A stretch of DNA of 64,000 bases from the NCBI RefSeq assembly GCF_022815605.1, contig NZ_JALGRP010000006.1:1-64000 (forward strand), read 5' to 3'. Shown here piece after piece: positions 43,001 to 51,413 of this stretch (position 1 is its first letter; every line of letters begins with the position of its first letter). Below the pieces are notes generated by a model. That model worked only from the letters and a program-made list of their open reading frames with translations. It did not search any database and had not been told where the DNA came from. A program made the translations under genes and the position numbers. The stretch comes from Microbacterium sp. VKM Ac-2923 (lineage in GTDB: Bacteria > Actinomycetota > Actinomycetes > Actinomycetales > Microbacteriaceae).

Positions 43001-43561
43001 TCACTCCCAGACGCTGGGGGCCGGGCGCCTCGTCGAGGGCAGGGCCGACCCCGCCGCCCACTCGTGCACCCACGGCTCGATGTCGGGCAGCCCCTCGGGG
43101 CGCCCCACCGCGGCGAACAGCTCGTCATGGGGCACCGTCCCGCCGGCGCGGCGCAGGATCCGCGCGCGGATGATCGCGCGGGCGTAGATCTCGTCGCCCA
43201 CGAGTGCGCGGTGCTCGAGATACACCGCGCGGTCGTCGTGGCCGATGAGGCGCGTCTCGAGCTCGAACCGCTGCCACAGCTCGAGGGAACGACGGAAGGT
43301 GATGGTCTCGGCCGCGACGACGGCGTACCAGCCCTTCTTCGTCATCGCCGAGACGAGTCCCGAGCGCGTCAGCAGGTCCCACCGCCCGAGGTCGAACAGC
43401 GAGAGGTACCGGCCGTTGTTGAGATGACGGAGCACGTCGATGTCGGTGGGCAGCACCCGCAGACGCAGACGGGCGACCGTGTCAGGGGCGATCGGCCCCT
43501 CGCGGCGCAGGCGGCGGCGGGCACGGAAGAGCACGAGGAGGGTGCGCCAGAGGACGTTCAC
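43001..43561 (-). CDS. Acyl-CoA thioesterase, hot-dog fold
   Basis: A 186-residue 4-hydroxybenzoyl-CoA-thioesterase-like protein. The motif LPTDIDVLRHLNNGRYLSLF contains the Asp and HxNNxxY pattern of the family; KGWYAVVAAETITFRRSLEL and DEIYARAIIRARIL follow. I used GTG 43561 (VNVLWRTLL); the N-terminal residues are basic and slightly hydrophobic. It is convergent with the esterase gene. Substrate unknown. Confidence 0.82.
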   Translation of the reverse strand: MNVLWRTLLVLFRARRRLRREGPIAPDTVARLRLRVLPTDIDVLRHLNNGRYLSLFDLGRWDLLTRSGLVSAMTKKGWYAVVAAETITFRRSLELWQRFELETRLIGHDDRAVYLEHRALVGDEIYARAIIRARILRRAGGTVPHDELFAAVGRPEGLPDIEPWVHEWAAGSALPSTRRPAPSVWE

Positions 43562-43856
43562 GAGGGGCGAGCGTAGCGATCCGACCACGGATCGGCCATT
43601 GCGTTGTCTCCGATCGACAACTCCCCGGATCGCGGGTGCCGTGAAACGCGTCGGTGGGCGCGCGCACGGGTGTCGGATGTCCGGAAAACGCCGCCGGTGG
43701 CGGCCCTCGACGACGCGTTCCGGACACCCGGCGGTTCCGGTGGGCGCGGCGCGTCTCGGCATCCGGAGTCGACACCTCCCGACGCCGCCACTAGCGCATC
43801 GCCGGGGACCCCGCGACGGATTTCACCCGAACGGATCCCGCGCGTAGAGTCGCGCC
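43562..43856. other. Intergenic region between thioesterase and GNAT genes
   Basis: 295 bp between divergent genes, with no credible gene. TGTCCGGAAAACG (43678-43690) and CGTTCCGGACA (43716-43726) form an imperfect inverted repeat around GCCGCCGGTGGCGGC, another small stem. Confidence 0.45.
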
Positions 43857-44363
43857 ATGACTGCGGAAATCCGAACCGACATCGTCGTCCGTCCGGTGCG
43901 CGACGTGGATGCCGAGGCCCTGGGCCGCGTGCACGCCACCTGCTGGCACGAGACGTACGACCACCTGATCAGCAAGGCGGCCCTCGAGGCCGTCTCCCCC
44001 CGACGCATGGCCGAGCTGTGGACCCACTGGGCCTCCCAGGGCGACGACTACCGCATGCACGCCGCGCTCGTCGACGGCGAGATCGTCGGCTTCGTCGGCT
44101 CGGGCCCCGCCCGCGACGACGACGCTCCGCGCGAGCGCGAGCTGTACTTCATCTACCTGCTCGACGCGCACCACGGCACCGGCATCGGCCAGCAGCTGTT
44201 CGACGCCGCGGTTGAAGACGGGGAGGGCCTGTACCTCTGGGTCGCCGACGACAACCCGCGCGCCCACCGCTTCTACGTGCGCAACGGTTTCGCGCTCGAT
44301 GGCGCCTCGCACACGGAGCCCTTCCTCGGCGAAGAGCTCACCGAGGTCCGATTCGTCCGCTGA
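43857..44363 (+). CDS. GNAT-family N-acetyltransferase
   Basis: A 168-residue GNAT protein. Acetyl-CoA-binding motif A is [20 protein letters not shown], and [19 protein letters not shown] is the usual C-terminal strand region. [15 protein letters not shown] near the N-terminus is common in the YobR/RimI-like branch. One base separates its stop from the GTG of cofE, so they form an operon. Acceptor unknown. Confidence 0.87.
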   Translation: MTAEIRTDIVVRPVRDVDAEALGRVHATCWHETYDHLISKAALEAVSPRRMAELWTHWASQGDDYRMHAALVDGEIVGFVGSGPARDDDAPRERELYFIYLLDAHHGTGIGQQLFDAAVEDGEGLYLWVADDNPRAHRFYVRNGFALDGASHTEPFLGEELTEVRFVR

Positions 44364-44364
44364 C

Positions 44365-45117
44365 GTGCTGCAGGTCTGGGCCGTCGACGGCATCCGTGAG
44401 ATCACCCCGGGGGACGACCTGGTCGGGGTGATCCTCGACGCGTCGACCGATCCCCTGCGGGACGGCGACATCGTCGTCGTCACCAGCAAGATCGTCTCGA
44501 AGGCCGAGGGCCGCATCATCCGGGCGTCCGACCGTGAGGATGCCATCACGCGCGAGACCGTGCGCCTGGTGGCATCGCGCACCTCCCCCACCGGGCACGT
44601 CACGCGCATCGTCGAGAACCCGCTCGGCATCGTTTCGGCCGCGGCCGGTGTGGACGCGAGCAACACCCCCGAAGGCACCGTCCTGTTGCTGCCCGTCGAC
44701 CCCGACGCGTCGGCGCGGCGTCTCGCCGAGGGGCTGCGCGCCGTCGCCCGCGTCGGCGTGCTCATCACCGACACGCTCGGGCGCGCGTGGCGCGAGGGCC
44801 AGACCGACCACGCGATCGGGGCGGCCGGCATCCACGTCTTCGAGGATCTCCGCGGAACGACGGATGCCGAGGGCCGACCCCTCGTGGTGACCCTGCCGTG
44901 CGTGGCCGACGAGCTCGCCGCCGCGACCGACCTCGTCAAGGGCAAGGCGTCGTGCCGCCCCGTCGCGATCGTGCGCGGCCGCGGAGACCTGGTCGGCGAC
45001 CTCGACCTGCCCGGGGCCCGATCCATCGTGCGCGACCCCGAGCGGGACATGTTCCGCCAGGGGGCCGACGAGGCGTACGCGGACGGTTTCGCGGCGGGGC
45101 GTGCGGCGCGCGGCTGA
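44365..45117 (+). CDS. cofE: Coenzyme F420-0:L-glutamate ligase
   Basis: A 250-residue CofE-type protein, which adds gamma-linked glutamate to F420-0 with GTP. Typical segments are [56 protein letters not shown] and [16 protein letters not shown]. Many actinobacteria instead carry FbiB, which has an added nitroreductase-like domain; here that domain is absent. GTG 44365 starts one base after the GNAT stop. No other F420 biosynthesis gene is near, so either others are elsewhere or the enzyme serves salvage. Confidence 0.88.
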   Translation: MLQVWAVDGIREITPGDDLVGVILDASTDPLRDGDIVVVTSKIVSKAEGRIIRASDREDAITRETVRLVASRTSPTGHVTRIVENPLGIVSAAAGVDASNTPEGTVLLLPVDPDASARRLAEGLRAVARVGVLITDTLGRAWREGQTDHAIGAAGIHVFEDLRGTTDAEGRPLVVTLPCVADELAAATDLVKGKASCRPVAIVRGRGDLVGDLDLPGARSIVRDPERDMFRQGADEAYADGFAAGRAARG

Positions 45118-45120
45118 CGC

Positions 45121-45177
45121 GTTATCTGCTTTACGTCGTTTCATCCATTTCGGATGAAGCGTCCTCAAGCGGATAAC
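45121..45177. repeat. Nested inverted repeat between cofE and bioN
   Basis: GTTATCTGCTT (45121-45131) pairs with AAGCGGATAAC (45167-45177), 10 of 11; inside, TTCATCC (45140-45146) pairs with GGATGAA (45152-45158). It lies four bases after the cofE stop, between convergent genes, and probably terminates transcription. Confidence 0.75.
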
Positions 45178-45292
45178 CCGAGCACGGTTATGCCGCGTTC
45201 GCCGTGCCGCACTTCGACACGTTCATGATTCGCGCCCTACCGGTTCTCGACGTCCCGCCCCTTCGGCCCCGCAAGCCCCGCGACCGATCGAA

Positions 45293-45901
45293 TCAGCGGA
45301 TGCCGCGGGCGTCGAGGGCGTCGCCGAGGTCGTCGGCGTGACGCAGGGTCACCACCAGGAACGGCAGCGCGCCGCGCGCGAGGGAGGGCCGCAGGCCCCG
45401 CGCGCGCTGGGCATCGCGAACATCGGCGGCCAGCTTCGACAGCACCGGGATCGTGGTCAGGGCGATCGTCCACAGCAGCGCGATGCGCTCCGGATCGGCA
45501 CCGACCCGACGCAACGGCTGCAGACCGCGCTCGAGGGCGTCGAGCATCGCCGCGACGGGGGTCGTCAGCGGAACGAGTGCCGCCACGAGCAGAGCGGCGG
45601 CGACCCTCGCCGTGTTGGCGGCGGCGGCCTCCGCACCGAGGAACAGCAGCTGCCCGACCGCCGTGACGACGATGACCCAGCGGAGCGCCCAGGCGTGGCA
45701 TCCGTAGTGTCGGACCCCGGCGAGCACGCCCATACTGCTCCCCGCGTACAGAACGATCGACGCGCCCACCGCGACGGGCACTGTCGCCCACGTCGACGGC
45801 AGCGCCGCGAGGACCAGCGCCACGAGGGCCAGGCACGCGAGCTTCGGGCCCGCCGGCATCCGGTACATCCACCCGCCGCCGGGGCGGTACAGGCTCAACA
45901 C
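45293..45901 (-). CDS. bioN: Biotin ECF transporter transmembrane protein (T component)
   Basis: A 202-residue EcfT/CbiQ-type membrane protein. After RMPAGPKLACLALVALVLA it has several helices and the coupling motif with Ala-Arg-Gly in RDAQRARGLRP and DDLGDALDARGIR, which contacts the ATPase. GTG 45901 overlaps the bioM stop by seven bases; a TTG three bases later is an alternative. It works with BioM and BioY to import biotin. Confidence 0.87.
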   Translation of the reverse strand: MLSLYRPGGGWMYRMPAGPKLACLALVALVLAALPSTWATVPVAVGASIVLYAGSSMGVLAGVRHYGCHAWALRWVIVVTAVGQLLFLGAEAAAANTARVAAALLVAALVPLTTPVAAMLDALERGLQPLRRVGADPERIALLWTIALTTIPVLSKLAADVRDAQRARGLRPSLARGALPFLVVTLRHADDLGDALDARGIR

Positions 45902-46575
45902 GCCACGGCCTCCGCATAGGCATCGACGACCTCGTCGGAGGCTCCGGATGCCGCGACCCGCCCCTCGGCGAAGAGCACGGCCCCCTCGCAGCGCCGCGCC
46001 AGAGCGAGGTCGTGGGTGACGACGAGCAGCGCGTGTCCGGTGTCGGCGAGGAGGTGGTCGGCGACGAGGCGGGCGTTGCGCGCATCGAGGTACGCGGTGG
46101 GTTCGTCGGCGACCACCAGGTGCGGCGCGCGGACGAAGGCGCCGCACAGCGCGAGGAGCTGCTTCTGCCCGCCCGAGAGATCGTGCGAGGGACGGTCGGC
46201 GAGTTCCCCGAGCCCGAGGCGTCCGAGCGCGGCGGCGACGCGGCGATCGCGCACCTCGCGCGGCAGACGCTCCGCTCTCAGCGACAGGGCGACGTCGTCG
46301 GCGACGGTCGGCATGACGATCTGAGCGTCGGGGTTGCTCAGCACGAGCGCCACGCGGCGGCGGAGCTCAGCGGCATCCCGCTGCGGGTCGAGTCCGAGCA
46401 CCCGCAGGTCGCCGGACGACGGGCGGACGAGGCCGGCCACCAGTCGAGCGAAGGTCGACTTGCCCGAGCCGTTGTCGCCGATGACCGCGATCGTGCGCGC
46501 GTCCAGGTCGAGGGTGACGCCCCGGAGCACCTCGCGCTGCCCCAGGCGTGCACCGACGCCCGCACACCGGATCAC
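45895..46575 (-). CDS. bioM: Biotin ECF transporter ATPase
   Basis: A 226-residue ABC ATPase. Walker A is IGDNGSGKSTFARL, the Q-loop LVLSNPDAQIVMPTVADDV is typical of ECF ATPases, the signature is HDLSGGQKQLLAL, Walker B HLVVADEPTAYLD and the switch His is in VVTHDLAL. GTG 46575 overlaps the bioY stop (GTGA). A longer reading from 46626 would add a basic, non-conserved leader. Confidence 0.88.
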   Translation of the reverse strand: MIRCAGVGARLGQREVLRGVTLDLDARTIAVIGDNGSGKSTFARLVAGLVRPSSGDLRVLGLDPQRDAAELRRRVALVLSNPDAQIVMPTVADDVALSLRAERLPREVRDRRVAAALGRLGLGELADRPSHDLSGGQKQLLALCGAFVRAPHLVVADEPTAYLDARNARLVADHLLADTGHALLVVTHDLALARRCEGAVLFAEGRVAASGASDEVVDAYAEAVAC

Positions 46576-47177
46576 GCGTCGACCGCGACCTCGGCCAACC
46601 GCCGCCCCGTGGCGGGTGCGCGCCACTCACGACGAAAACCGCGCGGATACGCCCTGACGAGGGTCGTCACGACGAGCGTGGCGACCGCCGCCTTCAGCAG
46701 ATCACCGGGCACGAAGACGAGGCTGGTGAGAGCCGTCTCGGCGAGCGGCAGACGCGTGACGAGACTCTGGACCGGGATGCCGAGAGCGTAGATCGCACCG
46801 ATCCCGCCGGCCAGCATCGCCAGCGCGGTGCGCCAGACGACGGGACGACGTCCGCCCGCGTGCACGATGAGCCCGATCACGACAGCCCCGAGAATCCAGC
46901 CCAGGGCGTAACCCGCGGTGGGTCCGAGGAAGACGCCGATCCCCCCTCGGCCGCCGGCGAGGACCGGCAGTCCCACCGCCGCCAGCGCGAGCAGCACGGT
47001 GACCGACAGCGCACCGAACCAGGGGCCGAGGACCGCTCCGGCCAGCATGACGCCGAGGGTCTGCGCCGTGATCGGCACTCCGCCGAACACGGGGAAACTG
47101 CCGGGGAGCCCGAGGACCGCGATGAGCGCGGCGAAGACGGCGATGCGGGCGAGATCGGTGGCGTCGGCTGTGCGCAT
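46572..47177 (-). CDS. bioY: Biotin ECF transporter substrate-binding membrane protein
   Basis: A 201-residue BioY protein: ARIAVFAALIAVLGLPGSFP, VPITAQTLGVMLAGAVLGPW (diagnostic) and GPTAGYALGWILGA. Six predicted helices bind biotin at the membrane. First gene of bioYMN. GGAAGG lies eight bases before its ATG. Two BioQ-like operators lie directly upstream, so the operon is likely repressed when biotin is plentiful. Confidence 0.93.
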   Translation of the reverse strand: MRTADATDLARIAVFAALIAVLGLPGSFPVFGGVPITAQTLGVMLAGAVLGPWFGALSVTVLLALAAVGLPVLAGGRGGIGVFLGPTAGYALGWILGAVVIGLIVHAGGRRPVVWRTALAMLAGGIGAIYALGIPVQSLVTRLPLAETALTSLVFVPGDLLKAAVATLVVTTLVRAYPRGFRREWRAPATGRRLAEVAVDA

Positions 47178-47189
47178 GACGGTCCTTCC

Positions 47190-47217
47190 TGAACACTGTT
47201 CACCTGAACGCCGTTCA
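47190..47217. promoter_or_regulatory. Twin BioQ operators in the bioY / bioQ intergenic space
   Basis: TGAACACTGTTCA (47190-47202) and TGAACGCCGTTCA (47205-47217) are perfect 5-base-arm palindromes, 15 bp centre to centre, on the same face plus half a turn. They match the TGAAC-N3-GTTCA type of the actinobacterial biotin regulator BioQ and cover the only space where both promoters can lie. Confidence 0.85.
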
Positions 47218-47218
47218 C

Positions 47219-47224
47219 TATACT
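47219..47224 (+). promoter_or_regulatory. -10 element of bioQ; leaderless transcript likely
   Basis: TATACT is a good -10 hexamer and ends six bases before the bioQ ATG at 47231. Transcription would start at or next to the A of ATG, and no Shine-Dalgarno is present, so bioQ is probably leaderless. The upstream operator occupies the -35 zone. Confidence 0.65.
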
Positions 47225-47230
47225 CACACC

Positions 47231-47836
47231 ATGGCTCCTCGTGGACACTCCGCCGACGACGTCGCCCGCACCGCCCTGCGGATCCTCGACGATCACGGCC
47301 TCCCCGACCTCACGATGCGACGCCTCGCGACGGCCCTCGAGGTGCAGCCCAGCGCGCTGTACTGGCACTTCCCCAACAAGCAGACGCTGCTCGCTGAGCT
47401 GTCGGACCGGATCGTCTCGCGCATGGCATCCGGTACCGCGGTGGACCTTCGGACCGAGGCCGGCGCGCTGCGCGAGGCGCTCCTGACGTACCGCGACAGC
47501 GCCGAAGTGGTGTCGAGCACCCTCGCTCTCGGCCTCGGCTCCTCTCTCGCGCACGACCGGCTGACAGCCGCGGTCGCGGCGGACGGATTCGACGCCGACA
47601 CCGCGCGCCGCAGCGCGACGACGGTGCTGCACTACGTGCTCGGCTTCGTCTGGCACGAGCAGCAGCGCCTGCACTACGACAGCGTCGGAGTGCGCGAAGA
47701 GAGTGCGGGGGCGGCGCTCCACGATGCGGGCGAAGACGGCGTCGCCGACATCGGCGCGGCGGGGCTTGCGAGCGACGACTTCGCCTTCGGCCTCGAGCTG
47801 ATCACCGCCGGCCTGCAGGCACGTCGCCGCGTCTGA
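47231..47836 (+). CDS. bioQ: TetR-family biotin regulator BioQ
   Basis: A 201-residue TetR repressor. The helix-turn-helix is LTMRRLATALEVQPSALYWH, with FPNKQTLLAELSDRIV after it, the pattern of BioQ and TetR(C-like) proteins with a TetR_C_1-type ligand domain (TVLHYVLGFVWHEQQR). Divergent from bioYMN with two shared operators. BioQ acts with no biotin ligand of its own in some species and BirA product in others; here the signal is unknown. Confidence 0.87.
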   Translation: MAPRGHSADDVARTALRILDDHGLPDLTMRRLATALEVQPSALYWHFPNKQTLLAELSDRIVSRMASGTAVDLRTEAGALREALLTYRDSAEVVSSTLALGLGSSLAHDRLTAAVAADGFDADTARRSATTVLHYVLGFVWHEQQRLHYDSVGVREESAGAALHDAGEDGVADIGAAGLASDDFAFGLELITAGLQARRRV

Positions 47837-47982
47837 GGGCCGACCGCGCGGCGGCAGGCGGCGGGCGCGGGCCGACGGCAGGCGCGGGCGCGGGCGCTGG
47901 TCGGCGGTACCTCGCGGCGGCGGCGAGCGGCGGGCGGCGCGGACCGGGGCGACAGCGGGGACGGGCGAGGGGCGGCCATGGC

Positions 47983-48058
47983 GAGACCGCAGTCGATCGT
48001 CGAAGACGCACCCGTTCGTCGACAAACACGTGCGTCCTCGGCGATCGCGTGCGGTCTC
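47983..48058. repeat. Long inverted repeat G1
   Basis: Arms 47983-48011 and 48030-48058 match at 25 of 29 positions (GAGACCGCA...GACGCAC). The 18-base loop reads CCGTTCGTCGACAAACAC and is identical in G2. It lies in the 421-bp convergent gap (47837-48257), the rest of which is GC-rich simple sequence without a credible gene. Confidence 0.85.
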
Positions 48059-48131
48059 GGCACCCCCACCCGCGCAGTGCCCGAGCGCGGCCGGCGGCGG
48101 CGGGCGGCGCGGGGCGCGGGCCGGCCCCGGC

Positions 48132-48207
48132 GAAACCGCAGCCAATCGCCGAAGACGCACCCGTTCGTCGACAAACACGTGCGTCCTCGGCGATCGCGTA
48201 CGGTCTC
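48132..48207. repeat. Long inverted repeat G2, second copy of G1
   Basis: Arms 48132-48160 and 48179-48207, same length and loop as G1, with a few different arm bases. Most of the element, about 66 of 76 bases or more, is identical to G1, so it is a recent duplication about 149 bp apart. Confidence 0.85.
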
Positions 48208-48257
48208 GGCACCCACCCCGTGAGCCGGGCCGAGCCGGACGCGGGCCGGCGGGCGGG

Positions 48258-50447
48258 TCAGCGCTGCTTGACGTCGCCGAAGAGGCGGGCGATCGGCACG
48301 AGCACGCGGGGACGCGCGGCCGCCCAGCCGACGGCCATCACCAGCAGGGATGCCGCGAAGATCAGCAGACCGGTCGGGTCGCTGGTGAAGGCGGCGGGGT
48401 CGACCGAGCCGCGGGCGGCGTACATGTGGTTCAGGTTGCGCAGGGCGCCGGTCGCGAGCACGAGCGCGACGTGCACGACGATGAACGCGACGAAGAACAG
48501 CATGACCGGGAAGTGCACCTTCCGCGCCCACTCGACCGGGTACAGCCGGTTGAGCCTCTCGGCATCCTTGGGCCACACGCCCGACAGTCGCACGCCGCTC
48601 ACGATGGCGAGGGGGGCGGCCAGGAAGGTGATGGCGAAGTACGACAGTTGCTGCAGGCTGTTGTAGTTCACCCACCCGTTCTCGGTGGGCCAGTCGAGCG
48701 AGACGTACTGCAGCGCCGCCGACAGCGCGTTGGGGAAGACCTCCCAGGAGGTCGGCACGATCCGCATCCACTGCCCCGTGACAAACAGCAGCACGACGAA
48801 GATCACGCCGTTGGCGATCCAGAGGATGTCGATCGCCTGGTGGAACCACAGGGTCAGGCTGATACGTCGACGCTTGTTCTTGCGCGGCGACCAGAAGGCC
48901 GCGGGACGCTTCTCGGTCCGCACCTGCCACCCCGTGCGGATGATGAACAGCAGGAAGAAACTGTTGAGGAAGTGCGACCAATTGAGCCACGCGGGGATGC
49001 CGACCGGCGCGGAATCGGGCAGGTGGTACTCGCCCGGGTAGGCGGCGAGGAACTCCTGACCCGGGCCGAGCGCGAGAAGGAACCGCGCCACCAGCACCGT
49101 GATGCCCGCGAGAGCGAGGGCGAAGACGCCGAGCACCGCGGTGGAGCCGAGCCACTGCAGCGGGGTGTAGGGGCCGATGCGCTTCGGGTCCGTCCTCGCG
49201 GGACGCGCGGCGGAGGCCGCGGCCCCCGGCCACACGGTCCGCCGCACCGTCAGCGGCGCGCGCGGGGCGGTGGAAACGTGCTCAGACGCGGGTTCGGACC
49301 GTGCCGCCTCGATCGGCGCGGTCGGAGACGCCTCCCCCAGGGAAGTGGATGCCCCGGCCAGAGGATCAGCCGAGGTCGGTTCGGAGCCGGATGCCGCACC
49401 CCCAGGCGCCGAAGCATCGACGACACCAGACGAACCGGATGCCGCACCCCCGGGCGCCGGAGCGCCGACGGCGCGAGACGAACCGGATGCCGCACCCCCG
49501 AGCGCCGAAGCGGCGGCGGCCGCACCCCCGAGCGCCGGAGCATCGACGGCCGCGGCCGGGCGGGGGGAAACGGCTCTGGACTCGGGCGCAGGCGGCCAGG
49601 GCTCACCGCCGACCTCGCGTGGGAGGCCGCGGCGGGGGTGGTCGACGTCCGGGTGGCCGGGGCCCTCCGCGGCAACGGGGCCGGGCGCCGGAGCATCCGC
49701 GTCACCGCGCGCGGCCGTCACCGCAACAGAATCAGCGGATCCCTCCGTCCGGTCGCCGTCGTCTGAATCCGCGACGGCCGAGGACGCGGCAGCCCGCGCC
49801 TGCACACCGGAGACCGGAGCCGCGACGGCCGAGGGCGCCGGCGGCCACGGCTCACCGCCCGGCTCGCGCGGCAGACCACGGCGCACCGACGTCACCGTGG
49901 GAGCGGCGTCGGTGCCGCGCGCGGCGACCAGATGGGGGGCGGGACCCGGGTGCGAACCGTCGACCGGATGCGGCGCGGCGCCGAGCAGCGGGGTCGAGTC
50001 CGTGGCATCCCCCGGCGCATCCTCGGAGAAGGGCCCGATGCTCGCAGCATCCCGCGCGATATCTGCGAGATCCGCGCCATTCTGCGAAGACCGTGCCGAG
50101 CTCGGCGCCGCCTCGCGGCCACTCGCGTCGGAGCCCGCGCTGAGGGGCGTTCCAGCAGCCACCGACGGGCCGTCGAACGCGTCCGCGTCGACAACCCCGG
50201 ACCGGTCGACAACCCCGGGCACGCGAGAAGCCCCGGGCACGTCGGAGGCCCCGGGCACCTCGACAACCCCGGGCACGTCAGAGGCCCCGGGCGCGTCGGC
50301 AGCCCCGGCCACGCCAGAAGCCCCGGGCGCGTCAGAGGCCCCGGGCACGTCGGAGGCCCCGGGCGCGTCGGAGGCCGCGGGCGGCCAGGGCTCCCCGCCG
50401 GGGACGCGCGGCAGCCCGCGACGCGGGGTGCGGGGTGTGGACGCCAT
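48258..50447 (-). CDS. Cytochrome b/b6-domain protein with long disordered N-terminus
   Basis: A 729-residue protein. The last about 330 residues are a four-to-five-helix di-heme cytochrome b: histidines in NWSHFLNSFF, LWFHQAIDILW, RKVHFPVMLFF and FIVVHVALVL. The first about 390 residues are low-complexity Ala/Pro/Gly/Ser with three copies of RRGLPR-x-x-GGEPWPPA (near residues 9, 188 and 271) and a run of PGASDVPGASDAPGAS-type repeats. ATG 50447 directly follows the etfA stop (TAG-ATG). The order etfB-etfA-cytochrome suggests transfer of ETF electrons to the membrane; the fold is otherwise typical of partners of molybdopterin oxidoreductases. Confidence 0.8.
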   Translation of the reverse strand: MASTPRTPRRGLPRVPGGEPWPPAASDAPGASDVPGASDAPGASGVAGAADAPGASDVPGVVEVPGASDVPGASRVPGVVDRSGVVDADAFDGPSVAAGTPLSAGSDASGREAAPSSARSSQNGADLADIARDAASIGPFSEDAPGDATDSTPLLGAAPHPVDGSHPGPAPHLVAARGTDAAPTVTSVRRGLPREPGGEPWPPAPSAVAAPVSGVQARAAASSAVADSDDGDRTEGSADSVAVTAARGDADAPAPGPVAAEGPGHPDVDHPRRGLPREVGGEPWPPAPESRAVSPRPAAAVDAPALGGAAAAASALGGAASGSSRAVGAPAPGGAASGSSGVVDASAPGGAASGSEPTSADPLAGASTSLGEASPTAPIEAARSEPASEHVSTAPRAPLTVRRTVWPGAAASAARPARTDPKRIGPYTPLQWLGSTAVLGVFALALAGITVLVARFLLALGPGQEFLAAYPGEYHLPDSAPVGIPAWLNWSHFLNSFFLLFIIRTGWQVRTEKRPAAFWSPRKNKRRRISLTLWFHQAIDILWIANGVIFVVLLFVTGQWMRIVPTSWEVFPNALSAALQYVSLDWPTENGWVNYNSLQQLSYFAITFLAAPLAIVSGVRLSGVWPKDAERLNRLYPVEWARKVHFPVMLFFVAFIVVHVALVLATGALRNLNHMYAARGSVDPAAFTSDPTGLLIFAASLLVMAVGWAAARPRVLVPIARLFGDVKQR

Positions 50448-51413
50448 CTAGTTCTTGTGGGCCTCGAGCGCGCTGATGAGTTGCGGGACAACGGTGAACA
50501 GATCTCCGACGATACCGAAATCGGCGATGTCGAATATCGGCGCGTCGGGATTCTTGTCGATTGCGACGATGATGCCCGCCGTCTGCATGCCCGCGCGGTG
50601 CTGGATCGCCCCCGATATGCCGAGCGCGACGTACAGGCGCGGCGACACCGACACCCCGGTCTGCCCCACCTGCGCGGCGGCCGGCACGTACCCGGCGTCG
50701 ACCGCCGCACGAGACGCTCCCACCGCAGCGCCCAGCACATCGGCGAGCTGCTCGACGAGGGCGAAGTCCTCGCGCGAGCCGACGCCCCGCCCACCCGCGA
50801 CGACCGCGGCTGCGCCCCGCAGTTCGGGACGCGACGAGGGCGCGACGGTTTCGGAGAAGCCGTCGATGCGCGCAGCCCGGACCTCGGATGCCACGACCTC
50901 GAGGCTGTCGACGACCAGGGGCCGTGACTCCAGACGCGCATCGACCGCTCCCGGACGCAGGGTGGCCAGGAGGGTGCCGAAGGTGGGAGCGCCGTCGACG
51001 GTGAACGCCCCGCCGAGGACGGAGTGGTGCGCCACCACGCCGAGCTCGTCGCGGTCGACCCCCACGACGTCGGTGGCGAGCGGCAGCCGACGGCGCGCGG
51101 CCAGACGGGCGAGCGCGTCGCGCGATTCGACGGCGTTCGAGGCGAGCACCAGGTCGGGACGCTCCCGGTCGACGGCCGCGGCGAGCGCATCGACGACGGG
51201 GATCGTCAGGGCATCGGGCACCGTCTCGGTCGTCAACACTCGGACGGCGCCGAGACCCGCTGCCTCGGCGGCGGCCCCGGAAAGCGCGTCGGCGGGGCCG
51301 ACGATCACCGCGACCGGTTCGCCCACGCGCGCCGCGGCGGCCAACAGGCCCGGGGCCGTCGCCGCGAGCGCGCCGCTCGGCAGCACCTCGATCAGGACGA
51401 GCGCGACGCCCAT
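50448..51413 (-). CDS. etfA: Electron transfer flavoprotein alpha subunit
   Basis: A 321-residue ETF alpha chain. FAD-binding segments are [52 protein letters not shown] and [20 protein letters not shown]. It accepts electrons from acyl-CoA dehydrogenases together with EtfB. ATG overlaps the etfB stop by one base (TGATG). Confidence 0.94.
   Translation of the reverse strand: MGVALVLIEVLPSGALAATAPGLLAAAARVGEPVAVIVGPADALSGAAAEAAGLGAVRVLTTETVPDALTIPVVDALAAAVDRERPDLVLASNAVESRDALARLAARRRLPLATDVVGVDRDELGVVAHHSVLGGAFTVDGAPTFGTLLATLRPGAVDARLESRPLVVDSLEVVASEVRAARIDGFSETVAPSSRPELRGAAAVVAGGRGVGSREDFALVEQLADVLGAAVGASRAAVDAGYVPAAAQVGQTGVSVSPRLYVALGISGAIQHRAGMQTAGIIVAIDKNPDAPIFDIADFGIVGDLFTVVPQLISALEAHKN

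Noticed and set aside
47837..48257. Short frames between bioQ and the cytochrome gene
   Set aside because: Arg/Ala-rich products from simple GC-rich DNA and repeats; no ribosome sites.
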